From Antribacter soli (GTDB lineage: Bacteria; Actinomycetota; Actinomycetes; Actinomycetales; Cellulomonadaceae), in assembly GCF_021568775.1 (NCBI RefSeq), contig NZ_JAKGSG010000025.1, positions 62,001 to 126,000 on the forward strand: a stretch of DNA of 64,000 nucleotides, given 5' to 3'. Shown piece after piece: positions 1 to 6,902 of the stretch. The position numbers and the translations under genes were made by a program. How positions within the stretch are numbered: the stretch's first letter is position 1; every line of letters starts with the position of its first letter. The notes below the pieces were generated by a model. The model did not search any database, was not told the DNA's origin, and worked only from the letters and a program-made list of their open reading frames with translations.

Positions 1-88
1 CGGCCGGACGCCGGGCGAGCGAGCCGGGACCGTGCCTACGGTGGCATTGCCGGGGCCCGTCCGTCGGCCCCGGCGGAAGGAGGCGGTC

Positions 89-298
89 ATGGCCGATCGA
101 CACGACGGTGATCTGCCGCACCGCGACGAGACGCTGCCGGAGCCGGAGGACCGCCCGCTCGTCGACGATCCCGCGCTCGACGAGAAGCTCCGGCACCTGC
201 GGAAGGAAGGGCTGCGCCCGGAGGACGCGACCGTACCCGGCGAGTATCCGGTGGACGACCCGGACCGCACGGGCGAAGACCGGTTCGACGCGGGGTGA
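89..298 (+). CDS. Small acidic hypothetical protein
   Basis: Encodes about 69 residues, very hydrophilic and rich in Asp, Glu, Arg and Pro, with no Cys, signal peptide or membrane segment. I do not recognise the family. The ATG at 89 is chosen over an earlier in-frame codon at 32 because a strong GGAAGGAGG site lies 6-14 nt upstream of it, and the extra 19 residues look like untranslated leader. It ends just before a hairpin that separates it from the convergent DxDxDG-repeat gene. Function unknown. Confidence 0.6.
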   Translation: MADRHDGDLPHRDETLPEPEDRPLVDDPALDEKLRHLRKEGLRPEDATVPGEYPVDDPDRTGEDRFDAG

Positions 299-316
299 GC
301 TTCCTCGTCAGCGAAA

Positions 317-353
317 CATCGCGACGCCCGCGACCAGCGCGAGCGTCGCGATG
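317..353. terminator. Hairpin between convergent genes
   Basis: An 11-bp perfect stem (317-327 with 343-353) and a 15-nt loop lie between the stop codons of two convergent genes. There is no T-tract on either side. Position suggests a bidirectional terminator. Confidence 0.55.
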
Positions 354-358
354 ACGTG

Positions 359-700
359 TCAGGCGCGGTCGGCGGCCGAGCCGATGCCCGGGCCGCCCGT
401 CCCGGTGGCACGGGCCACGGGGAACGACTCGACCGAGTCGGGCTCGCCGTCACCGTCGAGGTCCACGGAGATGGTCTGCACGCCACCGGCGGTCTCGACG
501 ACGACGTCGGGCACCCCGTCACCGTCCGTGTCGTAGAACTCCGCGTCGGCGACGCCGTCGCCGTCGTAGTCCTCGAGCCGCGCGTCCACCACGCCGTCCC
601 CGTCCGCGTCGACGAGCTCGACGTCGGCCCGGCCGTCACCGTCCAGGTCGAACCTGCCGGGTGCCGGGGCGCCTGCGGTGTCGGTCACGTGCTCGGTCAT
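359..700 (-). CDS. DxDxDG calcium-loop repeat protein
   Basis: A 113-residue protein carrying five copies of the EF-hand/dockerin-like loop DxDGDGxxD, starting near residues 18, 31, 44, 57 and 80; the first four are spaced exactly 13 residues apart. Such loops bind calcium in EF-hands, dockerins and thrombospondin type 3 repeats. No signal peptide or membrane segment is visible, so on sequence alone it is cytoplasmic, unlike most bacterial proteins built this way. The start has a GGAGGAGCAAC site just upstream. There is no dockerin-type helix between loops, so a cohesin-binding role is unlikely. Calcium binding is inferred from the motif only. Confidence 0.7.
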   Translation of the reverse strand: MTEHVTDTAGAPAPGRFDLDGDGRADVELVDADGDGVVDARLEDYDGDGVADAEFYDTDGDGVPDVVVETAGGVQTISVDLDGDGEPDSVESFPVARATGTGGPGIGSAADRA

Positions 701-788
701 CTGTTGCTCCTCCAGGTCGTTGCACCAACCCTACGCCGCGCGGCACGGTGATCCGGCAGGCAGCATGGGCATCGGCGAGGGGGGCGGG

Positions 789-1385
789 ATGAGGCGTCTG
801 GTGGTCACCCTTCTGATGTGCGTGAGCGTCGCGGCCGGTTGTAGCGCTGACGGCTCCGGCTCCCCGCCCGACGTGACGACGACCGGACCGGCCAGCACGT
901 CGCCGGCAGACGGAGCCACCACCGGACTGGTCGGGTCCTGGCATCGCGCGCAGAGCTGCGCCGAGATGCTCGCTGCGTTCGAGGCGGCGGGGCTCGCCGG
1001 TTCGCACCGCGGCTGGCTGCAGGGGAACTTCTACGGCGGTGAAGCCGGACCGGCGGCCGGCGACCCGTGCGAGGGAGCTGCCGGACCGCTGGAGCACGAC
1101 CACTTCTTCACCGACGGCGGCGAGTTCGGCTCGCACGACGAGATCGGCGAGGAGGTCGACGGCGGCGACTTCGAGGTCGTCGACGACGACACCGTGAGCT
1201 TCCCCTCCCACGCGACGGAGTTCGGCTACGACGGCGAGCTGGTCGTGGACTACTCGATCGCCGACGATGTCGTCATGTTCGACGTCACGCTTCCCGAAGG
1301 GTGCGCCGACGAGTGCGCGGACGCGTACGCCTGGGCTCTCTCCGCGTTCGCGTCGGGTCCGTGGGACCGCGGCGACGTTCCGTAG
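789..1385 (+). CDS. Putative secreted lipoprotein
   Basis: About 198 residues. The N-terminus has two Arg, a hydrophobic stretch and an AAGC lipobox-like site (weak, Ala rather than Leu at -3), then a Ser/Thr/Pro/Gly linker. The mature part is acidic with several Cys (near SCAEM, DPCEG, GCADEC) that could form disulfides outside the cell. No family recognised. The ATG at 789 follows a GAGGGGGGCGGG purine run; a second ATG at 765 is in frame but would put polar residues ahead of the signal peptide. Its 3' end overlaps the stop of the decayed EamA remnant on the other strand. Confidence 0.65.
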   Translation: MRRLVVTLLMCVSVAAGCSADGSGSPPDVTTTGPASTSPADGATTGLVGSWHRAQSCAEMLAAFEAAGLAGSHRGWLQGNFYGGEAGPAAGDPCEGAAGPLEHDHFFTDGGEFGSHDEIGEEVDGGDFEVVDDDTVSFPSHATEFGYDGELVVDYSIADDVVMFDVTLPEGCADECADAYAWALSAFASGPWDRGDVP

Positions 1386-1695
1386 CACCCAGACCTCCCC
1401 CGGTGGCTGTCGCCGCGACCGCCACGCCGAGCCCGGCAAGTCCGAGCGGCGTGAGCCCCTCGCCGAGGACGACCCAGCCCAGGGCGGCGGCGACCAGGGG
1501 TGATACCGGCGCGAGGTACGCCAGGGTCGCAGGTCCCAGCCGACAGGCACCGTACGTCCACGCGAGGTACGCCGCCCCGGTCCCGATCAGCCCGAGCCAC
1601 GCGTAACCGACCGCGCCGCGGACCGAGATCGCGGGCGGCGCACCCTCCGCGACGAGCGCGACCGGCAGGAGGAGCAGGCCGGGTAGGTCGACCCC
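1285..1695 (-). pseudogene. EamA/DMT transporter remnant (3' part only)
   Basis: On the minus strand this stretch reads as the C-terminal EamA repeat of a drug/metabolite transporter: hydrophobic helices with GTGAAYLAWTYG, LAPVSPLVAAALGW and the closing VVLGEGLTPLGLAG motif, which is diagnostic for the family. The N-terminal half is missing: upstream in the same frame the sequence stops resembling the family and meets a TAG next to the acetyltransferase stop. Downstream the frame runs on as Arg-rich nonsense into the lipoprotein gene until a TGA at 1285. It is therefore a 5'-truncated relic with no start codon. The recognisable transporter part spans about 1384-1695. Confidence 0.7.
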
Positions 1696-1749
1696 CGGGC
1701 GACGGGGGCTGCGGCCGCGGCGAGGACCGGACGGAGCGGGAGGCCATCC

Positions 1750-2295
1750 CTACTCGGCGGGCGGGTGCGGCGGGACGGTCGCGGGGGCGAGCTCCCGCTG
1801 CAGGATCGCGACGTCGTGCCAGCGGCCGAGCTTGTAGCCGATCCGCCGGTGCACGCCGACCTCCTCGAACCCGAACCGCCCGTGCAGGGCGAGGCTCGCG
1901 TCGTTCGGGAGCGCGATCCGCGCGACGGCGACGTGATAGCCGAGCCCCGTCAGGTCCTCCAGCAGCGCCCCGTAGAGCGCGCGCCCGGCGCCGGTGCGTC
2001 GCCGGCCCTCCTCCAGGTAGACGCTGACCTCGCACGCCCACCGGTAGGCCGGGCGCGTCGCGAAGGGCCCGGCGTACGCGTACCCGACCACGCGGCCGTC
2101 GACCTCGGCGACCAGCCAGGCGTGCGCCGCGGCGATGCGCTGGGCCATCTCGTCGGCGGCGGGCACGTCGACCTCGAAGGTGATCGGCGTGTCCCGTACG
2201 TACGGGTCATAGATCGCCGCGCAGACGGCGGCGTCGTCCGGTCCGGCAGGCCGGATGGTGAGCGGGGGGACGGGGCGTGGGTCGTCGTGAGCCAT
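1750..2295 (-). CDS. GNAT acetyltransferase, phosphinothricin/methionine sulfoximine type
   Basis: A 181-residue GNAT enzyme of the Pat/Bar/MddA group, which transfers acetyl from acetyl-CoA to the amino group of phosphinothricin, methionine sulfone/sulfoximine or related amino acids. Seen: the opening IRPAGPDDAAVCAAIY, the substrate strand PITFEVDVP, the GYAYAGPF strand, and the acetyl-CoA loop RRRTGAGRALY followed by ALHGRFGFEEVG. Length and motif order match the family. It is divergent from an XRE-cupin regulator, with only 39 nt between start codons, so that regulator probably controls it. The exact substrate cannot be read from sequence. Confidence 0.85.
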   Translation of the reverse strand: MAHDDPRPVPPLTIRPAGPDDAAVCAAIYDPYVRDTPITFEVDVPAADEMAQRIAAAHAWLVAEVDGRVVGYAYAGPFATRPAYRWACEVSVYLEEGRRRTGAGRALYGALLEDLTGLGYHVAVARIALPNDASLALHGRFGFEEVGVHRRIGYKLGRWHDVAILQRELAPATVPPHPPAE

Positions 2296-2297
2296 GC

Positions 2298-2329
2298 CAC
2301 TATCGTAGACACGACTTTCGACTATAGTG
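2298..2329. promoter_or_regulatory. Inverted repeat operator between divergent genes
   Basis: CACTAT at 2298-2303 and ATAGTG at 2324-2329 form perfect 6-bp arms around a 20-bp centre, and the right arm lies within the self-complementary ACTATAGT. The repeat fills the 39-nt gap between the acetyltransferase start (2295) and the XRE-cupin start (2335). It is a likely binding site of the XRE-cupin regulator covering both promoters. Inferred from position and symmetry. Confidence 0.55.
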
Positions 2330-2334
2330 ACACC

Positions 2335-2904
2335 GTGACCACGACCGACGCTCTCACCGACTCGCTCGCCAGGACCCTGCGCACCGCCCGAGAGGCGCAG
2401 GGGCTCTCCGTGAGCGCCCTTGCCGACGCCTCCGGCGTCTCCCGCGCGATGATCGGCAAGGTGGAGCGCGGCGAGGCGCAGCCGACCGCGGTGCTGCTCG
2501 GCCGTCTCTCCGCAGCGCTCGGCCTGACCCTCTCCGAGCTGCTCGCGCGTGCGGAGGGGGGCACCGGGCGCCTCGCCCGGGCCGCCGACCAGCCGGTCTG
2601 GCAGGACCCCGAGACGGGCTACACGCGGCGGAACGTCTCCCCCATGACGACGGGCGCGATCCAGCTCGTCGACGTGACCCTCCCGGCGGGCGCCCGCGTG
2701 GCGTACCCGGCCGAGGCATACACGTTCGCCCACAGGCAGGTCTGGGTCCTCGAGGGCACGCTCGTGTTCGACGAGGGCGACGTGCGGCACCTGCTCGCCG
2801 CCGGCGACTGCCTGGAGCTCGGCGCGCCCGCCCCGTGCACCTTCCGCAACGAGTCCGGCGAGCCCGCGCGGTACGTCGTCGCGGTCGCGCGGCGCCACGG
2901 CTGA
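2335..2904 (+). CDS. XRE-family regulator with C-terminal cupin
   Basis: A 189-residue regulator. Residues about 12-66 are a Cro/C1-type helix-turn-helix (LRTAREAQGLSVSALA, then GVSRAMIGKVERGEAQPT); residues about 100-185 are a cupin barrel (small-molecule sensor) with the AYTFAHRQVWVLEG strand and GDCLELGAPAPCTFRN. Proteins of this build typically repress the adjacent gene and respond to an amino acid or amine. The GTG at 2335 is the only start compatible with the divergent acetyltransferase. Its stop lies in a 17-bp tandem duplication (2891-2924). Confidence 0.85.
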   Translation: MTTTDALTDSLARTLRTAREAQGLSVSALADASGVSRAMIGKVERGEAQPTAVLLGRLSAALGLTLSELLARAEGGTGRLARAADQPVWQDPETGYTRRNVSPMTTGAIQLVDVTLPAGARVAYPAEAYTFAHRQVWVLEGTLVFDEGDVRHLLAAGDCLELGAPAPCTFRNESGEPARYVVAVARRHG

Positions 2905-2950
2905 CCCGGCGCCACGGCTGACCCGGCGCCGCGGGCGACCGGCACGCAGG

Positions 2951-3442
2951 TCAGCCGCCGAAGCCGCCCCACACGGCGCGGGAGCCCGAGTCGCCCGTGA
3001 GCACGAGGAGCCACGACGTGCCGACCGCGACGACGACGCTCGCGACCGCGAGCACCCACCAGACAGCCCTGCGGCGCCTGGCGGGGCGGCCCGGCGACCG
3101 GTAGCGCGGCTCGCCCCAGCGGAACCACACCCACTGCGCGACGGCGACGACGAACAGGCCGATCACCCACGGCAGGAGCTGCTCGCCGTAGGCCTGGTGG
3201 GTCGCGACGGCGGGGATCGGGCCCACGGCCTCGGCGAGCTCGCGTCCCGCCCGCACCGTGACCGGCACGAGCACGAGGACCGCGAGCGCCCCGAGCGGGG
3301 TGACGACGCCGAGGCGGCGGCGCGCGGCCGGCCAGACCTGGGCGAGAAGGAGGGCGAGCACCACGAGCGGCGTGAGCACGACGACGGCGTGCACGAGGAG
3401 CGGGTGGAGCGGGAGCCCGGCGAGCTGCAGCGTATCGTCCAT
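2951..3442 (-). CDS. DUF2231-type integral membrane protein
   Basis: About 163 residues with four predicted membrane helices: LPLHPLLVHAVVVLTPLVVLA, the LGVVTPLGALAVLV segment, LLPWVIGLFVVAVAQWVWF and AVWWVLAVASVVVAVG. The LHPLLVHAVVVL start and the second-helix pattern match DUF2231 proteins, whose biochemical role is unknown. The ATG at 3442 is chosen because the family begins a few residues before the LHP motif; a GTG at 3538 would add a polar tail and cover the neighbouring promoter. It is divergent from the ECF sigma gene and may belong to its regulon, as the same group of genes (sigma, anti-sigma, secreted-repeat lipoprotein) sits next door. Confidence 0.75.
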   Translation of the reverse strand: MDDTLQLAGLPLHPLLVHAVVVLTPLVVLALLLAQVWPAARRRLGVVTPLGALAVLVLVPVTVRAGRELAEAVGPIPAVATHQAYGEQLLPWVIGLFVVAVAQWVWFRWGEPRYRSPGRPARRRRAVWWVLAVASVVVAVGTSWLLVLTGDSGSRAVWGGFGG

Positions 3443-3510
3443 GTGAAGGACACGATGCCGGGCCGCTTGTGGTTCGGTGTGCCACGCGGTTCGTCCCGAG
3501 CCCGCAGATT

Positions 3511-3535
3511 GAACCGTCGGGGCCGCGGTCTCGTT
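3511..3535 (+). promoter_or_regulatory. Candidate ECF-sigma promoter (autoregulation)
   Basis: GAACC at 3511-3515 and CGTT at 3532-3535 are separated by 16 nt, the spacing and core sequences (AAC ... CGT) typical of ECF sigma promoters. The start codon of the sigma gene lies 28 nt downstream. This suggests the sigma factor transcribes its own operon. No transcription data; pattern only. Confidence 0.5.
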
Positions 3536-3563
3536 CACCGGACGAGGCTGTGAAGGAGGCGCG

Positions 3564-4067
3564 ATGCCGATCGACGACCACGCGGCGCTCCGCGAGCTGC
3601 ACGACCGGCACGCGGCTGCGGTGTGGCGCTACGTGGTGCACCTGACGGGCAGCCCGGCGAACGCCGACGACGTCGTGCAGGAGACGCTGCTGCGCGCCTG
3701 GCGGAGCCCGCGCATCATCGGGCAGGACCCGGCCACGGCACGGTCGTGGATGTTCACCGTCGCCCGGAACCTGGTGATCGACGACGCGCGCAGTGCCCGC
3801 CGTCGGCACGAGCTCGTCGACGAGCCGCCCGAGCTGGCCGTCGACGACCGCACCGACCAGCTCTTCGACACGCTGCTCGTGGAGGAGGCCCTCGCGGGCC
3901 TCAGCGCGGACCACCGTGCGGTGATCGCGCGTGCCTACTTCGGCGGCCGCAACACCGCCGAGCTCGCGTCCGAGCTCGGCATCCCCGAGGGGACCGTGAA
4001 GTCGCGCCTGCACTACGGGCTGCGCGCGCTCCGGCTCGCCCTCCAGGAACGAGGGGTCGTGCGATGA
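3564..4067 (+). CDS. ECF sigma factor (SigL/SigK-like)
   Basis: A 167-residue extracytoplasmic-function sigma-70. Region 2 lies at about residues 10-80 with the -10-recognition helix DDVVQETLLRAWR and SWMFTVARNLVIDDAR; region 4 at about 105-160 with the helix-turn-helix RNTAELASELGIPEGTVKSRL. The start follows an AAGGAGG site. The stop overlaps the ATG of the anti-sigma gene by 4 nt, so the two are co-translated. The downstream gene encodes a membrane anti-sigma factor with a zinc motif, so this sigma is presumably held inactive until an envelope or redox signal. Confidence 0.9.
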   Translation: MPIDDHAALRELHDRHAAAVWRYVVHLTGSPANADDVVQETLLRAWRSPRIIGQDPATARSWMFTVARNLVIDDARSARRRHELVDEPPELAVDDRTDQLFDTLLVEEALAGLSADHRAVIARAYFGGRNTAELASELGIPEGTVKSRLHYGLRALRLALQERGVVR

Positions 4068-4813
4068 ACCGTGATCATCCGGCGTTCGCCGACTGGGACG
4101 CCGCCTACGTGCTGGGGGCGCTCACACCCGCGGACCGGCGCACGTTCGAGGAGCACCTGCTCTCGTGCGAGCTGTGCCGCGTGGCGGTGGCGGAGCTCGC
4201 CCCGCTGCCGGGCCTGCTGGCGCGCGCGGCGGCGCCGGAGCCCGACGCACAGGACCCCGGCCGGCCCGGGCCTGCCGCGCAAGCGGTCTCGCCGCGGGCC
4301 GACCTGGCGGACCTGGTCGCGCGCCGCGCCGTGCGCGAGCGCCGCGCCGAGCGCGAGCGCCGCACCTCGCGCGTCCGTCGCGGCCTCGCGGCCGTTGCGG
4401 TGACCGCGGCCATGGTGCTGGCCGTGGTCCTCGTCGTCCCGCGTGGCGGCGAGGCCCCCGGTCCGACGACGGCGCCCGACGCCACGGTGACCCTCGTCCA
4501 GGCGGCGGACGTGTCGCTGACCGCGAGCGTCCGCCTGACGTCCGTCGCGTGGGGCACGCGCATCGCGATGGAGTGCGACTACCCGGCCGGGAACCCGCAG
4601 GGCCCCGGACCGTACCCGGGGAGCGGTGACTCGTACGCGCTGGTCGTCACGGACTCGGCGGGGACGTCGAGCCAGGTCTCCACGTGGACCGCGGTCCCCG
4701 GGCGGACGGTGCACCTCGACGCCGCGACGGCGGTGCCCTTGGCGGAGATCGCATCGGTGGAGGTCCGGTCGGCCCAGACCGGCCGGCTGCTGCTGTCCGC
4801 CGACCTCGGGTGA
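4064..4813 (+). CDS. Membrane anti-sigma factor, RskA/RslA type
   Basis: A 249-residue anti-sigma factor. The N-terminal domain carries the zinc-binding ZAS motif HxxxCxxC (His31, Cys35, Cys38), which clamps the ECF sigma. An Arg-rich juxtamembrane stretch and one membrane helix (about residues 107-127, AAVAVTAAMVLAVVLVV) follow, then an extracytoplasmic beta-rich RskA-type domain (LVVTDSAGT, GRTVHLDA). The reduced zinc motif often makes such proteins redox-sensitive. Its ATG overlaps the sigma stop (ATGA). Confidence 0.88.
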   Translation: MNRDHPAFADWDAAYVLGALTPADRRTFEEHLLSCELCRVAVAELAPLPGLLARAAAPEPDAQDPGRPGPAAQAVSPRADLADLVARRAVRERRAERERRTSRVRRGLAAVAVTAAMVLAVVLVVPRGGEAPGPTTAPDATVTLVQAADVSLTASVRLTSVAWGTRIAMECDYPAGNPQGPGPYPGSGDSYALVVTDSAGTSSQVSTWTAVPGRTVHLDAATAVPLAEIASVEVRSAQTGRLLLSADLG

Positions 4814-4850
4814 GCCGGGGGTGAACCTGCCGCCGCCGGGTGTCGTGTAC

Positions 4851-4908
4851 CGGGTGACAGACCCGGGTGACAGACCGGGTGACAGGCCGGGTCACAGACC
4901 CGGTGACA
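4851..4908 (+). repeat. Tandem 12-13 bp GTGAC repeats upstream of lipoprotein
   Basis: Five consecutive copies of a 12-13 bp unit (CGGGTGACAGAC and variants; one copy has GTCAC instead of GTGAC) fill most of the gap between the anti-sigma gene and the lipoprotein gene, ending about 24 nt before the lipoprotein start. Adjacent units can also pair with each other. It could be a multi-site operator, an attenuator or neutral slippage. Confidence 0.75.
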
Positions 4909-4931
4909 TTGTCCGACCAACCGGAGGACCC

Positions 4932-5462
4932 ATGAAGTCGCGCATCAGGACCACGATCGCCGCCGTCTCGCTCGCAGCCCTGCTCGGGCTGACCGGCTGC
5001 GGGTCCGGCACGGAGGACAGCCCCGCGGGTGACGACGGCGGGTACGGCGCCCCGGCGGAGTCGCCCGCCGCGACGGACGAAGCAGAGGACATGGCGGCGG
5101 AGGACGCCGTCACGACGCTGTCCACGGCCGACACCGACCTCGGCACGATCGTGGTGGACGGCGACGGGTTCACCCTGTACCAGTTCGACAGCGACACCCA
5201 GGGCGGCGACTCGTCGTCGTGCACGGGCCAGTGCCTCACCGCGTGGCCTCCGGCGCACGGCGGGGACGAGGCGCCGACGCTGGACGGCGTGACCGGCGAG
5301 GTGGGCACCATCACCGGCACCGACGGCCTGCCGCAGCTCACCCTCAACGGGTGGCCGCTGTACTACTTCGCGGGCGACGCTGCCGCCGGCGACACGACCG
5401 GGCAGGGCGTCAACGGCATCTGGTGGGTGCTGACCCCGGAGGGCGAGCGCATCACCGGCTGA
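4932..5462 (+). CDS. Secreted-repeat lipoprotein (PF03640/COG4315 type)
   Basis: A 176-residue lipoprotein: signal peptide with lipobox LTGC (Cys around residue 20), an acidic Gly/Ala/Glu linker, then two copies of the lipoprotein_15 repeat. Copy one spans VVDGDGFTLYQFDSD to CTGQCLTAWPP, copy two LPQLTLNGWPLYYFAGD to GVNGIWWVLTPEG. The conserved LYxF, CxGxCxxxWPP and GIWWxxxPxG signatures are all present. Exported repeats of this type are often encoded beside ECF sigma/anti-sigma pairs and may be redox- or metal-related, but no reaction is established. The start has a GGAGG site 5 nt upstream. Confidence 0.85.
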   Translation: MKSRIRTTIAAVSLAALLGLTGCGSGTEDSPAGDDGGYGAPAESPAATDEAEDMAAEDAVTTLSTADTDLGTIVVDGDGFTLYQFDSDTQGGDSSSCTGQCLTAWPPAHGGDEAPTLDGVTGEVGTITGTDGLPQLTLNGWPLYYFAGDAAAGDTTGQGVNGIWWVLTPEGERITG

Positions 5463-5475
5463 CCCTCGGCCCGCG

Positions 5476-5512
5476 CGGGCCGGCCCGCCCAGGCCTCGGG
5501 CGGGCCGGCCCG
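5476..5512. terminator. 15-bp perfect hairpin between convergent genes
   Basis: A 15-bp perfect GC stem (5476-5490 with 5498-5512) with a 7-nt loop lies between the lipoprotein stop and the P450 stop. No T-tract. It is a likely bidirectional terminator. Confidence 0.75.
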
Positions 5513-5513
5513 A

Positions 5514-6743
5514 CTACGCCGTGAACTGCACCGGCAGGCTCGCCGGGTACGACGACCAGATCGACCCGACGGGGTCGAGCTCCGACGGGTCCACGGCGAG
5601 CGTCATGCCGCCGAGCCGGCGCAGCACCACGTCGACGGCGATCTGCGCGATGAGGCGGGCCGGCCGGCGCACGGGGCACGCGTGCGCCCCCGCGCCCCAC
5701 GTCATGTGGGACCGGTTGCCGACCTCGAGCCAGAGGTCGTCGGCACGCAGGTCGTCGTCCTGGTTGGCTCCGTGGATGGCGGTCACGACGGCGTCGCCGC
5801 GTGCGATCTTCCGCTCGCCGATGACGCAGTCGGCCGTCGCGAACCGCGGCATGTTGTTCGACGCCGGCGGGTGCCGCCACAGGACCTCGTCGAGCGCCTC
5901 GGCCGCCGAGAGGAAGCCGCCGCGGTGGCCGTCGTAGCGGGCGTCGGAGAGCACCATCCGCAGCGTCTGCGCGATCCAGGCGACCTCGTACTCGTTGCCG
6001 ATCAGGAGCATGGTCGAGATCGTGGCCTGCGCCTCGGCGTCGGTCGGTTCCGTGGGGTGGTGCACGAGGCGGGAGGCGACGTCGTCGGCCGGCGCGACCC
6101 GGCGCGCCGTGACGTGGTCGAGCACCACCTTCGCCTGCGCGGCGAACGCCTCGGCGACGTCGCGCCCCGTCCCGGCATGGATCGTGCGGGAGTGCCGCAG
6201 GACGGCCCAGGACTGGTCGGGGCTGAGCCCGAACATGCTCGCCATCGCGAGCAGCGGCACCGCCATGGCGTAGTCGAGAACGAGGTCGGCGTGGCCGTCC
6301 GCCCGCACGCGGTCGAGGATCCCCTCGCACCGTGCGCGCACCTCGCGGGCGAGCCGGTGCTCGTCGAGCCCCTCCAGGGCGTCGTCCACCTGGGTGCGCA
6401 GCTCGCGGTGCCGGGGACCGTCGACGTAGTAGAGGCTGTCGCGCGGCGCGAGCCGTGTCGCCAGGCCCGACGCGGGATCGAGCCGGTCGAGCTGGGACCA
6501 CGCGCGCGAGTCCCGCGAGAACAGCTTCCCGGCGCGCAGCACCTCCGCGACCTCGCTGTGGCCGAGCACGAGCCACGCGGGAACGTCCGGCGCCATCAGG
6601 ACGGGCGCGACGGTGCCCCAGCGGGCGCGCAGCTCCCGGTGCAGGCCGGTGGGGTCGAGGCTCCGGGTCGTGTCCGTGAGAAGGAGGAGCGGCTCGGCGG
6701 CGGCGAGGTCCTCGAGCCGCTCCGAGAACGTTGTCGTGAGCAA
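5514..6743 (-). CDS. Cytochrome P450, CYP157-like, non-canonical K-helix
   Basis: A 409-residue P450. Seen: B'-helix region DSLYYVDGPRHRELR, K-helix region ALDEVLWRHPP, the PERF-region equivalent NNMPRFATAD, and the heme loop TWGAGAHACPVR with ligand Cys356. The invariant ExxR is not met: Glu286 is followed by Val-Leu-Trp289, and Arg comes one residue late. The I-helix (MLLIGNEYEVAW) lacks the usual acid-Thr pair. Both traits, and CP after the heme ligand, recall Streptomyces CYP157 proteins, known for lacking ExxR. The start is TTG at 6743 with GGAGAGACGACA upstream. No ferredoxin or reductase gene adjoins it. Substrate unknown; it may be catalytically unusual. Confidence 0.82.
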   Translation of the reverse strand: MLTTTFSERLEDLAAAEPLLLLTDTTRSLDPTGLHRELRARWGTVAPVLMAPDVPAWLVLGHSEVAEVLRAGKLFSRDSRAWSQLDRLDPASGLATRLAPRDSLYYVDGPRHRELRTQVDDALEGLDEHRLAREVRARCEGILDRVRADGHADLVLDYAMAVPLLAMASMFGLSPDQSWAVLRHSRTIHAGTGRDVAEAFAAQAKVVLDHVTARRVAPADDVASRLVHHPTEPTDAEAQATISTMLLIGNEYEVAWIAQTLRMVLSDARYDGHRGGFLSAAEALDEVLWRHPPASNNMPRFATADCVIGERKIARGDAVVTAIHGANQDDDLRADDLWLEVGNRSHMTWGAGAHACPVRRPARLIAQIAVDVVLRRLGGMTLAVDPSELDPVGSIWSSYPASLPVQFTA

Positions 6744-6902
6744 TGTCGTCTCTCCGTCAGGGCCGTGGGGTCGCCGGCGTCAGGGCGTGCGAGATGTGGG
6801 CGGAATCTACACCATTGAGATGTATGTCCCCTGGCCAGACCGGTCGCGGACCACCCCATCGTCACGACTGGCCGACTACGTCGGCGAGGTACCGTGCGAG
6901 AC

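Noticed and set aside
636-1550. Minus-strand frame that could join the lipoprotein region and the EamA remnant
   Set aside because: The transporter-like residues are in a different frame; this one gives only Arg/Pro-rich nonsense.
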